Below are positions 63,628-64,000 of a stretch of 64,000 bases of DNA, piece after piece; within the stretch, counting starts at the first letter, position 1, and every line of letters begins with the position of its first letter. The stretch covers positions 419,919 through 483,918 of the forward strand of contig NZ_VTHB01000005.1 of the NCBI RefSeq assembly GCF_009729205.1, read 5' to 3'. The notes under the pieces were generated by a model, which worked only from the letters and a program-made list of their open reading frames with translations, was not told the DNA's origin and did not search any database. Position numbers and translations under genes: made by a program. The DNA is from Mycobacteroides sp. CBMA 271. Lineage in GTDB: Bacteria > Actinomycetota > Actinomycetes > Mycobacteriales > Mycobacteriaceae.

Positions 63628-64000
63628 GTGACGCGGGACGCCCATTCCCAGGTAATTTCCCGCCGATTCGGCAGGCGCTCCTCAAGAGCACTAAGCGCAG
63701 CTCCGCGCGCCAGCACTCTTACTCGGGCAACCGCCGCGGCGATGATCGCGGCGACTGTGGCTGCGTGTGATCCGCCGACGCTGGCGAGTTTGGATCTGCC
63801 GGCTCCGGGTATCGGTTCGGATGCCTACGGGTTGACTGCGCGGTTTGTTAATGCGTTGAATCTGCCGGATAGGGCGAAGGTGCGTGTGGCCGGCGCCGAT
63901 GTCGGTGAGGTCGAATCCATTGAGGCGCAAGACTATGTAGCGGTGGTTAAGCTGCGGATACGTCGCGGTGTGCGGTTGTTGGCCGGCTCCACTGCCCAGC
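63628..64000 (+). CDS. Mce-family lipoprotein (MceE-like), partial at window end
   Basis: The open frame running off the end encodes a Mce protein: a basic N-terminus, an export segment ending in the lipobox VAAC (Cys at 63775-63777), a Ser/Leu/Pro linker and then the start of the MCE domain (AKVRVAGADVGEVESIEAQ, AVVKLRIRR). MceE-type lipoproteins are part of Mce lipid importers. The start is uncertain: GTG 63628 gives a long Arg-rich n-region, and an ATG at 63742 gives a very short one. A mce operon may continue beyond the window. Confidence 0.8.
   Translation, partial: MTRDAHSQVISRRFGRRSSRALSAAPRASTLTRATAAAMIAATVAACDPPTLASLDLPAPGIGSDAYGLTARFVNALNLPDRAKVRVAGADVGEVESIEAQDYVAVVKLRIRRGVRLLAGSTAQ

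Noticed and set aside
1..64000. CRISPR arrays, rRNA or tRNA genes
   Set aside because: No regularly spaced repeat-spacer array and no tRNA or rRNA pattern was recognised by eye; a covariance-model search would be needed to exclude small RNAs.

Overview
The window is high-GC actinobacterial DNA, most likely a fast-growing mycobacterium (Mycolicibacterium-type). Supporting signs are an Mce-family lipoprotein at the right edge, a DUF2127 membrane protein, an MspA-porin-like fragment, an F420-type LLM oxidoreductase, small secreted proteins and GTG or apparently leaderless starts. It looks like an accessory region: catabolic, defence-like and toxin-like blocks are separated by gene-poor stretches containing repeat clusters and broken genes.

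Layout. (1) 1-3743: the end of an alpha/beta hydrolase, a frameshifted IF2-N-like gene, a double SnoaL-like protein, and an NmrA-like reductase divergent from an AraC regulator. (2) 3934-8511: a TcmP-like protein convergent with a two-gene OLD-nuclease/UvrD-helicase operon of Gabija (GajAB) type. (3) 8702-30065: a large aromatic catabolic region. It holds GntR and AraC regulators, an ACMSD-type amidohydrolase, a LigB-type extradiol dioxygenase, a Rieske oxygenase (alpha, beta and a reductase), a C-C hydrolase, two dienelactone-hydrolase-like proteins (one fused to an NTF2-like domain), an acyl-CoA ligase, the complete hydratase/aldolase/acetaldehyde dehydrogenase lower pathway, an SDR, and a StyA1/StyA2B flavin monooxygenase pair. 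Three promoters share one AraC-type direct-repeat operator with identical geometry, so the Rieske, lower-pathway and StyA operons are probably co-induced. (4) 30215-41671: lipase-like protein, methyltransferase, gene-poor DNA with 21-bp repeats, LLM oxidoreductase, XRE regulator/hydrolase pair, and a TetR-MDR-(broken SDR)-hydrolase block.

(5) 42158-47334: a four-gene block encoding a secreted or anchored protein, a 761-residue multi-membrane protein with a glycine/alanine-rich hydrophobic C-terminus, and two small proteins. It is bracketed by two pairs of a 24-bp direct repeat and is a candidate mobile toxin/immunity-like cassette. (6) 47341-50920: haloalkane-dehalogenase-like enzyme with HxlR regulator, DUF1275 protein and two small secreted proteins. 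(7) 51100-61381: a two-component system surrounded by genes for envelope proteins (AbrB-type transporter, PAP2 phosphatase, two COG4705/DUF347 proteins, a small Asp/Arg-rich anchored protein). At five starts an 11-bp-spaced direct repeat lies exactly 10 bp from a -10-like hexamer, which suggests a local regulon, partly read from leaderless mRNAs. (8) 61398-64000: a phytanoyl-CoA-dioxygenase-like gene divergent from TetR, a secreted protein and the start of an Mce lipoprotein.

The catabolic genes fit a scheme of ring dihydroxylation, meta-cleavage, C-C hydrolysis, then 2-hydroxypentadienoate to pyruvate and acetyl-CoA. The primary substrate cannot be read from the sequence.
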